15,287 nt of DNA. Origin: Methanobacteriota archaeon. Its GTDB lineage: Archaea; Halobacteriota; Methanomicrobia; Methanomicrobiales; Methanomicrobiaceae. The translations under genes were made by a program, and so were the position numbers. Location: assembly GCA_023396365.1 (NCBI GenBank), contig JAEWWL010000030.1, positions 1 to 15,287 of the forward strand, given 5' to 3'. The notes beneath the pieces are model-generated. The model was given only the letters and a program-made list of their open reading frames with translations. It searched no databases and was not told the DNA's origin. Position 1 is the first letter of the stretch; each line of letters begins with the position of its first letter. Below, piece after piece: positions 13,657 to 15,287 of the stretch.

Positions 13657-14139
13657 ATGAGTGATTGCGAAAAAATTATCAGAAACTTAAAAGATGAAGA
13701 CTGGAAGGAGAGGTGCAAGGCAGTATCAGAATTAGGCTCGTCAATAAAGCCCTCTGATGTTGAAAATCTTATGTCTCTTCTTGAAAATGAAAAGTGGTAT
13801 GTTCGTGAGTCTGTTAGCGAAGGGCTTTCATCAGTAAATGATAAAAATGTCTTAAAGGCAGTCGATGACTCTTTAAAGACTCACAGGTGGTTTATTCCCT
13901 ATGGATTTCGTGCACTTATCAGAGCAGGATACAAACCTGACATAACCAATGTTATAGATGCCCTTTATGACGATAATCCGTATGTCCGCTGCTGTGCAGC
14001 AGAGACTCTCGGGATGATTAAGGATGAAAGGGCACTTTTTGCACTAAAAGACAGACTTCTTGATGACAATCATCCTGTCAGAAAAAAAGCTGCGATGGCC
14101 ATAAATAAAATCCGGGGCAATACCGGGATGCCTTTTTAA
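13657..14139 (+). CDS. HEAT-repeat (PBS lyase-type) protein
   Basis: The product is 160 residues, counted from the ATG at 13657, which follows a clear GGGGGAG ribosome binding site (13641-13647). The frame is open a further 47 codons upstream, but that part crosses the probable glnK terminator and encodes a low-complexity segment, so I prefer the shorter form. About four helical repeats are visible: DEDWKERCKAVSELGSS, NEKWYVRESVSEGLSSV, a degenerate one around HRWFIPYGFRALIRAGY, DNPYVRCCAAETLGMI, and DNHPVRKKAAMAINKIR. They carry the E-x-L-G and R-x-x-A pattern of PBS lyase HEAT-like repeats. Such proteins are protein-interaction scaffolds; the partner is unknown. Nothing ties it specifically to nitrogen metabolism beyond position. 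Confidence 0.85.
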   Translation: MSDCEKIIRNLKDEDWKERCKAVSELGSSIKPSDVENLMSLLENEKWYVRESVSEGLSSVNDKNVLKAVDDSLKTHRWFIPYGFRALIRAGYKPDITNVIDALYDDNPYVRCCAAETLGMIKDERALFALKDRLLDDNHPVRKKAAMAINKIRGNTGMPF

Positions 14140-14172
14140 CCCGGCCTTTCCAATAATCTTTTAGCAGTTTTT

Positions 14173-15048
14173 ATGAATCAGATATCAGGAATTTTACTTG
14201 ACATTGACGGCGTTTTGTACTCACAGGAAAAACCGGTTGAGGGTGCAGTGAATGCAGTAAATCTGATAGCTGATGAGAAGATTCCCTTTCGCTGCATTTC
14301 AAATACTACCAGAAAGTCAGCAGATGCTATCTCAAAAAAATTAAAAGGATATGGCTTTTCCATACCAAAATCACATATAATAACCCCTGCGGCTGCGGTA
14401 TCAAAAATCCTTTTTGAAATGGATATAAAAAGATGTTTTTTTCTTGTAACAGGCGATGTCACCGATGATTTTTCAGATGCAGGGCTTATCTCTGATGAGA
14501 TAAATCCTCAGGCAGTAGTTGTCGGCGATGCCGGCGATAATTTTTCCTATGAAAAGCTCAACCGGGTTTTTCGGATTTTAATTGATGACTCTGAAAATTT
14601 CGATGAAAAATCTGATGAAAAATCTGATGAAAAATCTGATGAAAACTTAGGTCTTAATTCTGATGTGATTAAAAAATCCCCGGAGAAATTATTTTTTGCT
14701 CTTGAAAAGGACATATACTGGATGGATGCAGACGGCCTTTCACTCTCGGCAGGCCCGTTTGTAAAATGTCTGGAATATGCATCTGAAAAGGAAGCGGTTC
14801 TTGTAGGAAAGCCATCCAAAGCTTTTTTTAATTCAGCACTTTCATCACTTGGAACTTCTCCGCCGGAGACTTTGATGATCGGTGACGATATCATCTCTGA
14901 TGTCGGCGGCGCAAAAAAATCAGGCATGCGTGCAGCTCTTGTAAAGACCGGAAAATTCAGGGAGGATAAACTTAAGGCATCAGGTATTGCTCCTGATTAT
15001 ATTCTCAACTCCGTTGCAGACCTTCCGGAAATTCTTGGAATTAAATAG
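14173..15048 (+). CDS. HAD superfamily subfamily IIA phosphatase (NagD/LHPP/HDHD2-like)
   Basis: The 291-residue protein has all HAD motifs: motif I LLDIDGVLY (nucleophile Asp10, acid/base Asp12), motif II CISNTTRKS (Ser43), motif III VGKPSKAFF with Lys213, and motif IV MIGDDIISDVGGAKKSG with Asp238/Asp239. A type IIA cap lies between motifs II and III. The family hydrolyses small phosphate esters; the closest relatives by pattern are LHPP/HDHD2-type proteins, whose substrates vary, so no substrate is assigned. The cap contains a low-complexity insert of four (S/F)DEK-like units (about residues 144-159) built from a perfect 12-bp DNA repeat. The ATG at 14173 lacks an obvious ribosome binding site and lies 33 bases after the HEAT gene. 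The last 16 bp of the gene form the first unit of the following tandem repeat. Confidence 0.9.
   Translation: MNQISGILLDIDGVLYSQEKPVEGAVNAVNLIADEKIPFRCISNTTRKSADAISKKLKGYGFSIPKSHIITPAAAVSKILFEMDIKRCFFLVTGDVTDDFSDAGLISDEINPQAVVVGDAGDNFSYEKLNRVFRILIDDSENFDEKSDEKSDEKSDENLGLNSDVIKKSPEKLFFALEKDIYWMDADGLSLSAGPFVKCLEYASEKEAVLVGKPSKAFFNSALSSLGTSPPETLMIGDDIISDVGGAKKSGMRAALVKTGKFREDKLKASGIAPDYILNSVADLPEILGIK
14602..14649 (+). repeat. 12-bp in-frame tandem repeat inside the HAD gene
   Basis: GATGAAAAATCT occurs three times exactly (14602-14613, 14614-14625, 14626-14637), followed by a diverged fourth copy (14638-14649). Because the unit is four codons, copy-number change alters only the number of DEKS units in the cap domain. 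Exact identity points to recent expansion. Confidence 0.9.
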
Positions 15049-15174
15049 CCCTGAAATTAAACATTTCTGAAATTAAACAATCCTTAAATTAAGAAGTCCT
15101 TAAATTAAACAATCCCGAAATTAAAAAGTCCTGAAATTAAAAAGTCCTTAAATTAAACAATCCTGAAATAACAG
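15033..15174. repeat. 16-bp tandem repeat, eight full copies and one partial
   Basis: The units run without gaps at 15033, 15049, 15065, 15081, 15097, 15113, 15129 and 15145, each exactly 16 bp, plus a 14-bp remnant at 15161-15174. The consensus is TCCTGAAATTAAACAA, with T/G alternation at position 5 and AACAA/AAAAG at the end. The first copy overlaps the last codons and stop of the HAD gene. There is no spacer sequence, so this is not a CRISPR array. Confidence 0.9.
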
Positions 15175-15287
15175 ATTATTATCAGCACATAAATTATCCA
15201 TATAACCATCCGGTTAAACGCCGGTACCGAAATAGCGTAATATCTTTTTATCCTAATCAGTGCATTTATCTTTTGAATTTTTGCATA
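15175..15287. other. Right-edge non-coding sequence
   Basis: No gene is supported here. A short palindrome CCGG-N7-CCGG lies at about 15209-15223. On the minus strand the last about 35 bases are open up to a stop and could be the end of a gene beyond the window, but ten codons are too few to call. Confidence 0.3.

Noticed and set aside
14547..14927. A 126-codon minus-strand frame inside the HAD gene
   Set aside because: It is the complement of a well-supported gene; its repetitive SSDFSSDFSSDFS segment is just the mirror of the 12-bp repeat.
15033..15174. CRISPR array
   Set aside because: The repeats are contiguous 16-mers with no unique spacers, and no cas gene is nearby.
15253..15287. C-terminal end of a minus-strand gene at the right edge
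   Set aside because: Only about ten codons are visible (ending CKNSKDKCTD) with no recognisable motif.

Overview
The window looks like chromosomal DNA from a methanogenic archaeon of the Euryarchaeota, most likely order Methanomicrobiales. The signs are an Orc1/Cdc6 initiator, NrpR-type nitrogen repressors, an FrhB-family (coenzyme F420) protein beside an archaeal split glutamate synthase, GGTGAT-type ribosome binding sites, TATA-like promoters and very AT-rich spacers. The order is inferred from gene content and style; I could not compare it with a database.

Layout, left to right. (1) 1-767 (-) is the N-terminal part of a type I restriction-modification methylase HsdM, cut by the window edge. 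(2) 1090-2271 (-) is an Orc1/Cdc6 AAA+ protein with a Gly/Ser-rich insert in its winged-helix domain. (3) 2632-3582 (+) and 3586-4332 (-) are two NrpR-family proteins, one with a DNA-binding HTH (NrpRI type) and one without (NrpRII type). They face each other with 3 bp between their stop codons. (4) 4485-5570 (+) is a two-gene YeeE/YedE sulfur-compound transporter, followed by a DUF169 gene (5618-6355). (5) 6399-6908 (-) is an unrecognised four-helix membrane protein. (6) 11436-7103 (-) is a tight four-gene operon: glutamine amidotransferase, ferredoxin/FMN glutamate synthase core, GXGXG beta-helix protein, FrhB-like iron-sulfur flavoprotein. (7) A 533-bp AT-rich divergent spacer (11437-11969) holds the promoters of the glutamate synthase operon and of amt-glnK. 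(8) 11970-13493 (+) is an ammonium transporter and a PII protein. (9) 13657-14139 (+) is a HEAT-repeat protein and 14173-15048 (+) a HAD-IIA phosphatase. The window ends in an eight-copy 16-bp tandem repeat and about 110 bp without a gene.

The centre reads as a nitrogen-assimilation locus. Ammonium enters through Amt under GlnK control. Glutamine plus 2-oxoglutarate are turned into glutamate by the split glutamate synthase, whose electrons may come from reduced F420 through the FrhB-like subunit. Both promoters in the divergent spacer carry a perfect GGAA-N6-TTCC palindrome, the known methanogen NrpR operator, with related spacers. Both halves of a two-part NrpR repressor are encoded 7-9 kb away. 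The most attractive hypothesis is therefore a self-contained, NrpR-controlled, F420H2-dependent GOGAT module. The four-gene association and the two operators are visible in the sequence; the electron donor is inference.
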